From assembly GCA_014871385.1 (NCBI GenBank), contig CM026422.1, positions 12,884,831 through 12,948,830 on the forward strand: a stretch of 64,000 bases of DNA, in the 5' to 3' direction. The DNA is from Ceratodon purpureus (lineage: Eukaryota > Streptophyta > Bryopsida > Pseudoditrichales > Ditrichaceae). Each line of letters begins with the position of its first letter. Position 1 is the first letter of the stretch. Shown piece after piece: positions 12,964 through 26,323 of this stretch. The notes below the pieces were generated by a model that was given only the letters and a program-made list of their open reading frames with translations, was not told the DNA's origin and ran no database searches. The translations under genes and the position numbers were made by a program.

Positions 12964-13485
12964 GTACTAAGAAATGGTAACATATATAGATTATTCATAC
13001 ACGTAGCGCTTGTATCCAATGGGGCCTCAATTGACAACTAGGAACAGAGAGCTACAGTATCTTTGTTATACCTTTTCAATAGATTGTATAATATGTGCCT
13101 TTGTTCTCTTCTGGATGACTTGGTCTTGTGCTGAATCCCAAATTTCCAAACGAATCCCGCTCCGGTTCTCACAAAATGGAGTGTCAAGTTTCCAAGGAAA
13201 CCTGTTTCGAGGAGAATATTTCAGTGTCGTCCACACCGCTCCCCAGAGACTGAATTTCCAAGTGTTCTCTTCTGGATGGAGCTTCAGGTGACAAGCATCG
13301 TCTGTAAGCACGCTGTAGGTAAACCACTTGGTGGTAGCACCGCACAGGATAACATGATGTCTCATGGAGTAAATTAATTAACCATGACTTCGTCTGAACA
13401 TACATACACACCAAAAATTCTCACTCATCGTTAAATCTGTCATCGAAGTCCACGACATGCGGAAACGTCAAATGCAGGATGTAGG

Positions 13486-13731
13486 ATGTCAAATGCAGGA
13501 GTTCGAGTGCAATTATTGGATGCAGGAAAGCTTGTGGAGGTTGCCAGAGAAGGTCCTCGGATCCAGATTTGCTCTTATCCGGACGACATTCAGACTCGTG
13601 GGGCCATGCTGTTAGACTTACTAGGTTGTTGGCATATAATTGGGAGAGCCAGAATGTACAATAAGTTGGTTCTTGAATCACTGGAACCAACAGGAAATGG
13701 CACTTTCTCGGAGGCGTTCAAAAGTGTGTGA
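13486..13731 (+). other. Unassigned 81-codon open frame
   Basis: This ATG-initiated frame reads VRVQLLDAGKLVEVAREGPR, later DIQTRGAMLLDLLGCWHI, and ends LESLEPTGNGTFSEAFKSV before TGA. It has balanced amino-acid composition and may be a real short gene, a terminal exon, or a fragment. A short direct repeat (GTCAAATGCAGGA) spans its start, at about 13469 and 13488. I do not recognise it. Confidence 0.3.
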
Positions 13732-14413
13732 GTGTACTGCCACCAAGGTTCACACCCAAAAGCTAAGTCCTGTCTCATGCGATAATTTTCAATCGCTAGG
13801 GAAAATTTAAGGTAGGGTACCTATGCTAGCTGGAGAAAGCAGATTCTTGTAATAGAAAACAAAGTGTAGTCGTGAAAATGACTGGCGTGTATTAGCATTC
13901 GGAAATGGAGTTCAATCCAAATGGTTTCCTAATTGTTGGAGTTCATATGAATTAGATTTTAATTATAAAAATACGTCATAAAAGTAGAAAAGATGTGGAT
14001 GATGGGAACACCCAAAATGAACACGATCGTCTCATGCATCCAACAATTAAGAATCGATATTGAAGGTTGCCGCAAGGATAGATTGAGGTACTATCACAGC
14101 CTTAAAAAGGAAAACTATGAGGATGCCACCCCTGCATTCCACACACCACTGGTAAAAGCGCATCATTCCCATTTAAACTCCTCAAAAAAAACTCATGATG
14201 CAGATGAAAGGAGAGTATACAGGTATGATTACAGAATGTATATGATTGACACAAGTTCCTACTGCTCCTTTCCAGGCTTTTCCTCAAGCCATCAATTGGT
14301 TCATAACAAACTAACAACTTCTTCCATTCCTATGCTGTACAGCTCCAAGATCTGCCTATTGCTGCAAATCTTAATTTGAATCTAGAATGCTGTATTTTTC
14401 ACTAATCAGCAAG

Positions 14414-17400
14414 TCAATGATGCTCTACACGATGGCTTGTTGATTTTAGTAATACACTGCGTTCATCATGCGGTAGAGCAGAATTAGCAACCTCTACAGG
14501 ATCTGACTCGGGTATAAATGATACCTCCGTAGTCGTTGTGACATGAGATTCCGTGGGTTGATCCCTTTCATTGTCATGTTCTATTGTTTCTGTTGCCTCT
14601 ATTTCCTTTACAACGGTAGTACCACTTGCACCAGATTCGTCATTGACGGCATAAGTGTCTTCCATAGTCACAGTCTCTTTGAGGTGGCCACCCCACGATT
14701 CTATTCTGTCGTGGCATGACTCCTTGATCTTGTGAATGCCCGTCTCCATAGGCTTCACTGCTTGCGACATTGTAATCTTCACGTCCTGAACAACCTGCCA
14801 GAACAAGTAGGTTGCGAATACTGTCAACAACCCGTAGTGCACACAAAGACCACCAAGAGATGCAATGACCATTACATTCGTATGAGCGAAACATACGTAG
14901 GGAACCATTCACCAGATTGCTTCTCAGATAATAAGCTTTACTGAAAATAGAAAGCCAACCAGGTAGCTTTTAGAAGAGTGACAAACAGGTAGCATGTCTG
15001 AGCGATTGCTTATGAATGGTTACAGACTGTAGATTCGATTAAAAATTGTGAAAATCAGCTGTGTAGAAAAAGTTAGGGTGAAGAGAGCTCACATGTTCAC
15101 CTCCTCCAAAGACCACGTCATGAAAACTCTCCTTCACACGAGCTACGGTTCCTTCCAGGTCTTCTTCCGCCATTGTTTTAGCAACAATTCCCATTATGTT
15201 GAACTCTTGTACATACGGCGTTGCTGGATATACGAACACGTGAACTACTGCTGCAATTGCCATCTGAAGAGTGATTCCCATCAGCCACTAGTTACAACAA
15301 GAGCAAGAAGAAGCAAGGGTAAAGTAATTAAAGCAAGTGGTGATACAAAGAAGTGCAACGTACTTCTATACATATGAGTAAATCTTGGAGTCCTCTTTGA
15401 ACGTGGCCACGAAAGACTTCCTTCCTCGAGAACCACCTCAAAGCCAACCCCGATGAGAATATGAAGGCAATGATCACCCCCTGCCACCAGGTAACGAAGA
15501 CAACTGCCTTAAACGTGAGAAACTTCGCCAAAGGGTTTATTGCTTGAAGCTCTTTCTTGATTACATGATACAACTGTACAAGACAGTAAAGAGCCCACAG
15601 CTGACTAAAATTCAGCACCAGCGTTATGTACGGATACCTGCACATCAAGACAGTACATAGATTTCATATCCTCGAATCATATATCTGATCCACGCATGTA
15701 TCAGTTCCAACTTAAGTGCGTTGCTTCCAGACAAAGGGAAGAAATTGTTAAAAGAATCACACAGGAACGTACAGAAGTGAGTTACTTACCCTTTGTACCA
15801 GTCAAATTCACCTTCTCCATAGAGTTCAAATTGCTCCAGAACCAGCGATAACCAAACGCAGACGGTTTTCAATATCATCTGAAATGAACAGCCCCACCAA
15901 GATACTCATCAACTAAAGCATTCTAAGTGAGTTCTCGGTGAGGTAGTATATTGGGACAGGCATGCCCTTCTGCCATCCTATCTGTATATGAATGCCAAAG
16001 CCTGAAAACAATATAGATTCAAGATCTACACTTAGGTCTAAAAACATGTTCAGCTTATGTGGTAACTCAAAGGCAATGTATGCATGATAGCTGCAACCCT
16101 TGTAGCATACTTACATATTGCACAATGCCAAACTTTACTGCATCATAAAACTGGCGCCCCAGTTGCCAAGGTTCAAGAAACCAACTGAAGGGGACAGGGT
16201 GGTACACCATGTGATAGCCAGAGTGATCGCCCACCAGAGGCTGATGAGGACCAACTGAATCTTGCTTTTCTAGCTTCTGCACAGCCATATCCTCCTCCCC
16301 TGGATGACCAATTTACAGTTACACAAATCAGGTTCTGTTTTCAACCATCCTTTCCTAAAAACTATAAACAAAATGACAAATTCAAATATGCATTGTTAGC
16401 CATATTTATATGCCCAATGTGACCATTTTTAAATTTTACCAGTGAATTAGGGTTACAACATACTTCCATTCAGAGTAGACTCGTGCAGGCTTTTAACAAT
16501 CTAAGATCTTAGTACCTAATTGCATTTACTTAAAAGCTAGCACTCCATTGGTCCAAACCATCATTCGCAGCATACTGTACCTAGGCAAGCGATTAGGTAG
16601 CGGCTAAATGAGTACAAGGCAAATGCTTCGTAGCAGTTCCCCAGAATATTGCACTCTATCGAAATCTCTGGCGCCCACAGCGATACAAACTGCAACCTAT
16701 CCACAACAAGTAAGAACTGAATCCCCTTAAACCCATTTCAATCATTCCATAGACTCCCACATACTTGCCGAAATGCAAAGGATGGCAATCCAGCCAACTC
16801 ACATTCTACAACAGGCATTAGAGTCAATAAAAGTCAGAGTCGCACTATCAAACATCCAACTTCATTCGCAAAACATCGTACAAAGTGTAAAGTAAGAACA
16901 ACCCTTCTGCATTTTAACTAGGCACAATCTCCTCTGAACATGGATGGGTTCAGCTAAATTACCGAAGCAATCGAATAGACCGGAATCATGAAGATGATTC
17001 CAATAAGCCATCTTTGTTCCTGTCAAACAACCATTCTCAAACGTCACCCTTCCGAACAAGAAATTCAACTGCTAGTGTAGCTCTCCATCCCAGCAAAGCA
17101 GAATTGAATACTTTCAAAACTGTCCCAACTTGCCCTTATTCTCCAACACCCTTCCACTCCTCCAAACTTTAACCTAATCTCAAATCTCACAAAAACGAAA
17201 TGCAAACTCAAACCCTCACAAAATACTCAACCCAACTCAAAACAACCCGTCACTGCACAAACCCACACTCAAAAAAACGACTTCAAACCAAAAAAACCAG
17301 AACTTGAACCCACCGAAGGTCCATTATAAGTAGACAAGTGCTGGAAAACCAGGTGCGACGAGAGCCCAAGCGTAAACACCACGAAGAACGCCGCTAGAAT

Positions 17401-17469
17401 CACAACGCGCGTGTGCAGAGCCGCAACCGTCACCCCTCCCACCATCGCCACCTTCTCATAAAACTCCAT
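14414..17469 (-). CDS. LAZ1-like protein, Ost-alpha/TMEM184 (DUF300) family
   Basis: Eight minus-strand exons: 17469-17314, 17019-16963, 16689-16581, 16299-16115, 15878-15790, 15637-15364, 15263-15093 and 14794-14414. All have GT-AG borders and phases that join to 473 residues, close to Arabidopsis LAZ1 (~480). Family motifs appear in order: LSSHLVFQHLSTYN, EQRWLIGIIFMIPVYSIAS, NCYEAFALYSFSRYLIACLG, YPYITLVLNFSQLWALYC, then KFLTFKAVVFVTWWQGVIIA and the late VVQDVKITMSQAVKP. About seven membrane helices are expected from the family. The C-terminal ~100 residues are acidic and Thr/Glu-rich, probably cytosolic. In Arabidopsis the LAZ1 proteins lie at the tonoplast and affect brassinosteroid signalling and hypersensitive death; the same role here is inference. 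The 19-codon second exon is easy for gene finders to miss. The start at 17469 immediately precedes the first hydrophobic segment. Confidence 0.95.
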
Positions 17470-17987
17470 CGATTCACCTCAACCTGATCAATCAACCTCC
17501 TGAACTAGACCACCCTAACTCCTAATCCAACTCCATGAACACCATCCCACCACCACCACCACCATAACCTCACTCCCAACTCCAGAGCTCTTGCATGTCC
17601 ATTCGAATGAGTTAGACGACTCTAGAAAGCGGTGACTGTTGGACAAAATCTCTACTATCCTGGACTCACTGGACAAACTGGACTCCTGTAAGTTAAGTTA
17701 ACTTACCATTATAATCAACTAATGCTTTTGGTCACTGCGAAATTTAAGTCAATGAGCCTAGTTAACAAGGCTACTATCAGAGTTGTCACTGATCTTCTTC
17801 GCATGATTCTAGATGTGGACATAGATGACGGAGCCCATTTTGCGAGTCTGCAGTGATCGTCGATATCGATCTATCTAGATTCTAGTCGTGTCTTCGTCTG
17901 ATCATTTTATTCAACTCAGAGCATAGGTGTTGATGTTGCATGTGTCTAGCTTGTGAGTATACTTAAGCGATGTATCCATTTTGTGTC

Positions 17988-18031
<44 letters not shown>

Positions 18032-18560
18032 CAAATTTTGTGTTGTTTTTTTGGTTTGTGTTGGTTGTTTGGAGTCATTGCCAATTGGCCTGGTTTTGAA
18101 GCGTTTGATGAGGTGATGAGTTTGCAGTGTGGTTTATGAGTTGTGGAGCTTAGTTGGCGTTATGGGGTGAGTCATGGCTTTGTTGGAGGAGTGACATGGC
18201 TTGTGTTTGGGGATAAGAGTTTGGGGGAGTGAAGTGTTGGGCAGGAGTTGGGAGTTTGAGAGGGGGATGGCACGTGTCCTGGTGTTTCAGAGGGGGCACC
18301 ACCTGTCGGAGGTGGTGCGAAGATAGTCTGCAAGCTGCTTTGAATCCAGGTTTTGGTCTAAAAGGCTATCTAGAGTGGTTATCACCACTCTACAATCTAC
18401 ACCAGCGTTACTCCAGCGCTGGTTTTAACTTTATCACGATTAAAAGTGTCATATTATTCAAAACCTACTCAAATTAGGGATATAGTATACTAGTGCAAAC
18501 CATGCCCTCCATGACTGGAACACATGACATTTACAGGCATAGTATGACCACTATTATATA
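17470..18560. other. LAZ1-like upstream region with poly-T tract
   Basis: The leader and promoter of the minus-strand LAZ1-like gene should lie here. A pure T run of about 39 bases occupies roughly 17990-18028. A G-box core CACGTG lies at 18271-18276 in a G-rich stretch. A small frame at 18229-18477 does not look like a protein. Confidence 0.4.
17990..18028. repeat. Poly-T tract
   Basis: An uninterrupted run of about 39 T. It could be the A-tail of a retroposed sequence on the minus strand, but I see no target duplication around it. Confidence 0.85.
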
Positions 18561-21500
18561 ACTGATATTAACCCCTAAAATTCCTTGATTATGTTTCATC
18601 AAAAAAACGCTTCAAAACAGTCATTTTCAATGTAAAAAAACATGAATGACTAAAAAATCATTATTTTCCAATTCTAACCGTAAGATCTTCAACTAGATTA
18701 TTGTAGTAGATAGTTCAAAAACTTTCATCACAATCGACATAGAGATTAGAAGATTATAGCAATTGAATTTTGAGAACAAACTTTTTGACACAATTTTTAA
18801 CTAGTTTGACACACTATAATTTTTTTCACACACTACGTCAATTTTAAATAAGTTTGGGCTTTTATGTAATTTTTGCCCGAACTTTCAAAAAGCCAAAACG
18901 TGGCAAATTGCCTTTTAGAGGTTAAAGGAAATTTGGATTTTCGAATAACAAACCTTATATTGTTTGCATCTTGCTCAAAACTCACTTAAATATTGTTTGT
19001 GATGTATGCATCTTGTAGTGCTTGACAAAATCTTTTTCATGAATTTAAAGTCAAATGTTAACTCCAAGTAGTGAATGAAATATGGAAAATTAAAATTGAT
19101 GATAAAGAATTTGGATGTTCATTATTAAAGGGGTATTCAAATGAGCCCACCTATTAGCCACTATAGATGACTTTTATAGCTGACAATATCTAGGTTTTTT
19201 AGCAAAAACTTTATATTTGCAAATGTGCATACTAAAGTATGTCTATCAAACTCTTTGTAGGATAACTGGCTAAATCCTAGGAGAACACCCCATCTTGGAG
19301 GACACTAGTCCCACACTTTGCTATAATGGGTATGTAGATTAAATTAGGATCGCAAAATTCAATTTTGTGAAAAGAAATTCCAGAAAAGTTTATAAAACCT
19401 CGAAATTGTAATTTAAAGTTGCTTCAGATTCTATATGAACACAATTCTACATTCTAAAAAAGGATTTTGGGAAGAGTTAAATGGATATACGTTAAACCAG
19501 GATTCCGTAGAATTTAAAGCGAGGACACACTTTGCACCATTTATAACCTTAATATGTAAAAGCTCTCCACCTCTCTCGGAGCTCTATGCGAATTAGAGGA
19601 GTGGTCAAGTTCTTTTGACTCAAAATATAGAAACAGTGACGTGATCTCGGCGTTAAGCGCAGTTGGACTTGCAAACTATCGGTTAATGTGCCTTTTCACA
19701 AACGTAGAGTCTGGACTAAGGGTTGGTTTAGATTACGGTGGATAAGTCCATCGGTCATGAAAAAAAGACGTTTGTGAAATGTGATTGGCCAAAAACGCAA
19801 CTCTTCATCTGAAGGTGTTTACACTAGGTGAAAACAACAATGGTGGTGAAGTTTTCTCATGGATGATAAAATGACATGGCCGCCTACATAGCATCACTTT
19901 TTGGACTTGAGGCAAGACGAGAAACTTGTTCTTCGGAGAAGCCCATCGAATAAAAAATTCATTTTCAATCCAAACTAAGACCGTTGATTCTACCATCAAG
20001 GCTTGAACCATGTTCCTTGTGCTTGCCAAGATAAGCCTCTTCGGCTTGCGGTCCACGTCCACCTTTTCCTTGTATCCCCACCTTCTTAAAATTGTATTTA
20101 TGCACTTTCGACTTTAGCGCAATATTCTGTACTTGTTTTTTCAAAGCCATTTTGAAGGCTTAGAGCTTATTTTTTGGGCTTTTTATCATGTTTTCGTAGA
20201 CATGAGCATGCAAGTTGAATATTATACTATCAAGAGATGTTTTTTAACTATGGAAAGTGAAAATCAACCAAAAAACATATTATTCTTCCGCATAATTTGA
20301 TAATAAAATAATTTTGAAGTTTAGTCAAATTGTCATACATATGCATATTCATTTTTTATGAACACAGTTCTTGTTTAAATCTTTTGATACGATGTGAATG
20401 TACATAATTATGGTTTTCATAAAAAAAAAAACTTCACCATTTGGTGAGCTTCTCTTTACCGGTACACTTCTCCGATGGACTTATCTGCTAAGCTTCTCTT
20501 GTAGGTGTCGAAATCAACTCGATCAGGGTCAATTTTGGTCTGGTCAGGCTTGCAGTTACTAAATTCAAATCAAATGAAGTTTATATTTTTGGAAAATTGT
20601 AGAGTTTTTTCATACCTTTCCGAAGAGTCATCTCATGCTTCAAAATTCCTCATAGTTTAGGAGATATCTACAGTCAAAGTTTGAAAATACTATTTGAAAG
20701 TGCCCAAAAGTGCCCAAAACTGCCCAAACTGCGGTATATGCTCATTTATTCTTAAAAATTGCCCAAGATCAATTAAATTGCAGACACTTCAAAAATTCAC
20801 CAAAAATTGAGATTTTACTTTTTTTTCAAGTTTTGTTTTTTGTTCAAGTAAATAAGGTTTTAAGGCATGATCTCATCGTTTGGATTTTCAATCTAGTTAT
20901 TCTTTACATGACTTTTTTATTGTCAAAGATTTGCCTTTGTAGTTGAATTCCAGCATACCTTTATGTGAATAATCAAGCATTTCTTTAGGATTTATAAGTC
21001 TTATGAGGGTAAAAATTGCAAAGGCATGTTCCTAACTAACCTAAAAACAAGAATGTGAAGAGTCTCATGTCAAATTTTCTACCAAAAATGGTTTTTTTGG
21101 CCCTCAAAACACTAGGTGTCCCTTTTCCAACAAGCAAAAAAGCTTTTTTTCCAACTTTAAACATTATGATCTCACAATTGGTAAGGATTTTGAATTTAAT
21201 ATTTGACATACATATGCACATACAAGTTAGATACAATATTTTACGGTTGCCTACCTTGTATTTAAAGAGGGCAGTTTTAAGAGTTTTTTGCAATTTTGAG
21301 GGCATTCGACATTTGAGTTAATTCTTCTATGGCACATCCACCATTTGCCTCATATTACCATGTCTGGGCCAAGCATTCTTGACCGACCGGAGACCTTCTC
21401 CACCGTAGTATAAACCGGCCCTGAGATACTGCTTGTAGAAATCAAAAGCAGACCAATAAGGAAAGAATGTACTCCAATGGGTCACATGAACTGCTGATTG

Positions 21501-22735
21501 CTGCTGTGAGAGGTTCATGCACGTCGAGGGGCTACATTTGGCTTCTGATATGAGCAAATGGGGTACACTTTTCGGTTATTGGTTCCCTGCTGGATTTTGC
21601 ACCAATCTGCAATAGTGAAGAGGGTGTAAAAATTATCAAGCATCTGAAGGACCTTTCAGACCAAAAATACTCAAACCTGACTTTCTATTTCCATGCGTTA
21701 TGAATGATTACCTTATTACATTTTGAAATGAGTTTTCTACAAGTATTTACACACCACCATAAAATATTTCACAAACTGTACGATACCCCTAAAGGTCCAG
21801 GAAACCCGATTTGGGTTTTTACTATTTCGGGCAGCCTAGTTGAAGAGGTTAGCAGTAATATTTTTGCCTAAGATTTTTACTGGATGTTCCCTTTGCCGCA
21901 AAGTGTGCGTGGTAAAATTTTCAACGTCAAATTACAATTTTAGAACCTTCATCTAGAAATTTTTAGATTTCAAGTCGAAATGGGGCAGCTTGAAATTAGG
22001 TTTTTTTTCAAAAAAAAAATTAAAAATATGTTTATAACCAAATTATTACTCAAAATCCAAAGTGATCCAAGCCAAAAAAATTTCCAATTTTACAAGGGCA
22101 ACCTCCAAAAATTATATGAACAAGCTTCAAAGTTTTCTGTAATTTTACATTTTGTCCTTTCAAAAATTGTCAAAATTTGAGATTGAGGAATTTTTCAATT
22201 TTTTTTTCTTCCAAAATTTACAAACTCATAGATGTAACTTTTCACCGTTCACTTCTTTTTCAAACCAAAACACTTTAATGTTATTTAAGTTTTACCATAT
22301 CGACGATTTTGAGCCTACTTTTGGAAAATAATTTGCATGAAGGCCAAAAAATCAAAAGAATGCTTCAAAATTTTGCATGGAGGTGCTCAACTTAGTTACC
22401 TACATGGAAAAAAATATGAGCAAAATGTTTGGGTTAACAATCATCAAGTCTCCCTTAGCACCATTTAGACTATGCCTTTCGAGGGAAACCAAAAGAAAAA
22501 AAAAAAAAAACAGTAAACTTTGGACGTTAGAATCTCACAAATGGTAAAGATCCAACACTTGAAGTTTGACATGGTCTTAGTGCAAGTAGTTAGGTTGAAG
22601 ATCTTATGGTTGGAAATACCAGAAAAGGAAATTTTATTGGAAACATACATCAATTTCCATAAAGTGGTCAAAATCTGCAGTTTCGGGTCTTGAAGGTCCC
22701 AAAACACTCTATAGCTTTAGGGGTTTAAAACTACA
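18561..22735. repeat. Decayed AT-rich transposon-like block
   Basis: The block begins near 18567 with ATTAACCCCTAAAA and ends near 22730 with CTTTAGGGGTTTAAAA, an imperfect inverted pair resembling the 17-bp ends of the element at 42400-43494. Inside, 20500-21310 shares an ordered set of phrases with that element, including GAGATATCTACAGTCAAAGT and the pattern ATTATGATCTCACAATTGG..ACATACATATGCACATACAA. A second TIR-like phrase (ACCCCTAAAGG) sits at ~21786. Minus-strand frames at 19805-20150 are open but unrecognised. I read this as old, possibly nested, non-autonomous DNA transposon copies; whether it is one element or several is unclear. Confidence 0.4.
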
Positions 22736-23770
22736 AAGGGGCCTTTACTAAGTGCACAGAATAGATGGTCTTTCTTGATTTTTTATATTTGATTCCATTT
22801 TCCTTCAAAAAGCTCTCAGTCAGTGGGTAATGCTCCATAATTAAACTCTAAAAGTCTGAGGGTGTTGTACAAAAAGAGGTTTTCCATAAATTATATTAAT
22901 TACCATTTTGAGGAGTACTTTAGAGATACAAAAAGAGAGTCGTAGATTTTGAGTTTTTTATTTTATCTCTAAAATTAAATTCAAAAATCACTAATATCTT
23001 ATTATAATATTTCAAATTAATAGTCAAACTTACACTTATTTAATTTATTTGTTGGAATGGGTTTAGAATTATGATATATTCTTAACATGATTATTTTTTA
23101 ATTTTTACTTAAATCTACGACCTCATTTTTCTTGACATTTTGAACTAAGTTACCATAAATATGCTTCGTTATAAGTTTCACATACATAAATATTAATAAT
23201 TTTAGTTTAATAAACATGTCTTAGCGGTTTAATAGGCCAATAACGTTATGAACTATATACTAAAGATCTTTGATTTGGAAACACAAAATTACGCAATGAC
23301 CCAATATTGGTCAGTTGAGCTGTTACAGTAAGAGCTGTTACATATCGTGGTCGCGTGGATCACAGAGGGTTAAAAACCAGCCCAAATTTGTATTTTCACA
23401 GTGTTGTGATCTTGAAATGAGGGCATCAAATCACAATATACCTGTTCTTTTCCTTGACTTGGCACCCACTTGGCACCCACCCGTTTGGAGTTGACACCCT
23501 TCTCCTCACAAGTCAAATGGAAGAAGAACTCCTGCCCCTTTTCTGCGGCAAGAGTGAATGGAGTCCATTGCTCACACCTTGACCACAAAGTAAAGCCCCA
23601 CATCTCCTGCAAGATCCATGAACATGAGATTGAATCTGTAGTGTAAGTTGTTCAAGCATAAGTTCATCACAGCGCACCTCATGTGCTGTATATTGTGAAT
23701 CATGAATCATGTCTAAAGTGTTAGACCATGTAGAAAGGCCCTTCATGGTGGGAAAGATGGCTCCTCTTTT

Positions 23771-23817
23771 TTTTTTTTTTTTTTGGGAAACAACTGGAAC
23801 CTTTTATTTCCACTGAG
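23771..23817 (-). mobile_element. Tiny poly-A-tailed retroposed fragment with target duplication
   Basis: The 16-bp phrase AGATGGCTCCTCTTTT occurs at 23755-23770 and again at 23818-23833. Between them lies 47 bp that, read on the minus strand, is about 30 bases of unique sequence (ending GTTGTTTCCC) followed by an A tail. Target duplication plus A tail is the mark of LINE-driven retroposition of a severely 5'-truncated transcript. The source is unknown. Confidence 0.75.
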
Positions 23818-24966
23818 AGATGGCTCCTCTTTTGAGTGCCAAGCATTCTTAGCATATATTAATGAAAAAACTCTCCATGCTGGCTTGCTTGATTAGAGCT
23901 TGCACTTATCAATATTGGCCTATTGCCCTTGTGGATGGATCTCCCATGGAGAATATACCGTTGCTCTTTATTTTGTCTGTGGATGTAGTGGAATGATCCC
24001 TGAACACTCCTGACTCAATTATCAAGGTAAGGTGATGAAGAACTTCAACCTCTGTAGAGACCCACATCAAAATAGATAAGCTTTATTAATCGTGTAAATT
24101 CTTACACCCAAGTGAAACTGAAGCACGTGCATGCTGAATGACTGTACGGTACAAGAGCCCACTGGTGTTCTTTGTGCCCAGTTTACAATTAAAATTGCTC
24201 CTTAATTATCCATTACAATTTTTCATCACATCCAATACAGGCGAGTTCTTGCACTGAAGTAGGCAGCAAAGCATGACATGTTTACATGACTGTACAGTAG
24301 CCCACAAAGGTGTTTTTCCCGCACAGTAGCTCACAATTAAATTGCTGCTCATCCATTCTGGTCCTCCATACCAACTTTTGTATCTATTCACAAAAGCCCA
24401 TCCCCAGGCTTATCACGAAAATGGAACTCTATGATACTCCATATTGCCATTTCGGTTCCTAGCAGACATAATCATGGGCAAAGAATCTAACTGAAAGGTA
24501 AAGTGCCATTTCCAATAAACATTTCAAATACTAAAACTAAAAAATAAATAAACTATACTACCATCTAAATAAAGTATTCACTGCAACAATAAATTCAACC
24601 ACATTATACATAAAAAACCTTTAAGTAACCAAAATTACCAGCTAGAATAGGCCAAAATCAGTCACAAAATTACACAACTGTTACATTTAAAATTACACAA
24701 CTGTTACATTTAGATCTAATAGTGTTTGAGCAATTCCTCACTTGAAACATGGAATTTGCAAATTCCAATCACAACATCTTTGCTGACAATGGGCGGTGGA
24801 AAAGCCAAAGATGGATGAAGAAGGGCAGGGAAGGAGGAAAGTGCAGAATTGATGGCAATGCCAATGGCCATGGGCAACTCCAGTTCCAGTCTGGCCAACT
24901 ATGGCAACCAGTCCCTGAGCTTATCAACAACAGTAATCTCACTTTCAACCCTTCTGTAACTTAGAG

Positions 24967-24997
<31 letters not shown>

Positions 24998-25056
24998 TTT
25001 AATTTTTTTTTTTAATTTTTTTTTTTAATTTTTTTTTTTTAATTTTTTTTTTAATT
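24967..25056. repeat. T-rich microsatellite (TnAA)n
   Basis: A long T run followed by about six units of AATTTTTTTTTT-type sequence with small length variation. It is a simple-sequence array, perhaps grown from a retroposon tail. Confidence 0.85.
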
Positions 25057-25380
25057 ACACAAACGAGCACAATTTTATTACTCGTTGCAAGAAAAGGTAC
25101 AAATGCCAAGCAGTAAGTAACTTAGTTTTAGTGAAGGCTCTTGAGTTTTGAGCTCAGACATGCGCACTTCACTCAGTTCCATGTGATATTTTTTGTAGTA
25201 ATTCCGAGTGCCCAAGTTGGTGATAATTCTATCATAATTCTAGTCATGGAGGAGAGTTACAAGATGAGCTAGCATGCTAACTCTTCTAACTGGGTGAAAT
25301 CTTCTCCCTCCTCCACAACGCAGTTGTTAACTCCAACTATGACACTCTCCATTGTTTCTGAATGGAACAAGTCTAGTACA

Positions 25381-26323
25381 TTTCCATGTTAACACCTGAC
25401 CCAATCCAAGATCATTTTAGTAGCAAGTATCGTTCCCTTTGCCATGAACTTTGTCTAGATTATGCAATACCTGGTCCTGGTCCGGTGCCCACAGGAGAGT
25501 ACATCCAAACTTTCAGGCAAAAAACTAAAAATCAAAAACTAGAAAACCAGTCTGATGAGTTTACCGTGGAAGTAAACTGGAAGCGAGAGAGAGAGAGAGA
25601 AAACAGCACTCCAAAGAACCTTCGGCAGGCACTCATGAGGTTGCCATGCAAGTGGTCACATGGGGAGGGAGGCGGATGACATCAGGGAGAAGATGACAGG
25701 GGAGAGGAATGATGCGGGTCACAGGACGCGAGCGAGGGACACGAAAATGCGGGCCAAAGGTGGCCCACAAGGGTCGGATGTTGCGCTCTGTCTGCGCAGT
25801 AACTTAACTTGTTGCAAACTCACTCACGTTGGTTTGGTGGTAGCCCACGGCGTGGGACCGACCAGGCCGAGACGACGACGAAGACTCTTCAACAACGACC
25901 ACCACCACCAAGTGCCAGGCTTGCTCCCCTTGCAGGAAGGAAGTCATTGCCATTCCAATTGTGTTGGTCTGGTTTGCTGGTGAAACAGATCTGCACCATT
26001 CATTCTGGGTGGGGCAGGGCCTGCCTGCCTGCACAGTGGCCAGCCTGCTCATGAACAGAGTGATGGTATGTTGGTGATCGTTCTCCGACTGCCTTTTCCG
26101 GGGGGCCATAAAAGCCTCTGCAGCTCCACTCTGCTCTCTTCTTTCGTTGGTGGGAGCTCCAGCCCGGCCCCCCTGGTCCAGTTGCCGTCTTTAGCATCTC
26201 CAACTCCGGGGTGGTTTTTGGTGTGCTAGTGGGCTTGGGAGTTTGCTCAGCTTGGTGGTCAGGACTCCGAGATCCGAACCTGGACCAGGCTTAGACTCCA
26301 TTCTCTTGTTGAGTTTTACTGCG
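25381..26323. other. Upstream region of the sucrose-phosphatase gene
   Basis: GC content rises towards 26323. A (GA)n run lies at about 25587-25600 and (CCA)n/(GAC)n-like runs at 25872-25912. The open frames through here are low in complexity and do not match proteins. The leader of the SPP gene probably starts in the last few hundred bases. Confidence 0.45.

Larger units (their letters stand above)
22736..25380. other. Spacer with small repeats, no gene recognised
   Basis: AT-rich DNA with a moderately GC segment at 23370-23750 whose minus-strand frame (residues such as WGFTLWSRCEQWTPFTLAAE) I cannot assign. A diverged tandem duplication of ~145 bp spans about 24130-24370 (both units contain GACTGTAC[AG]GTA and CACAATTAAA-like phrases). 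A T/A homopolymer array lies at 24967-25056. Confidence 0.4.

Noticed and set aside
16741-16830. Alternative second exon of the LAZ1-like gene (reading WIAILCISASMWES)
   Set aside because: It superficially resembles the family helix but cannot be joined in phase; the true exon is 17019-16963 (EQRWLIGIIFMIPVYSIAS).
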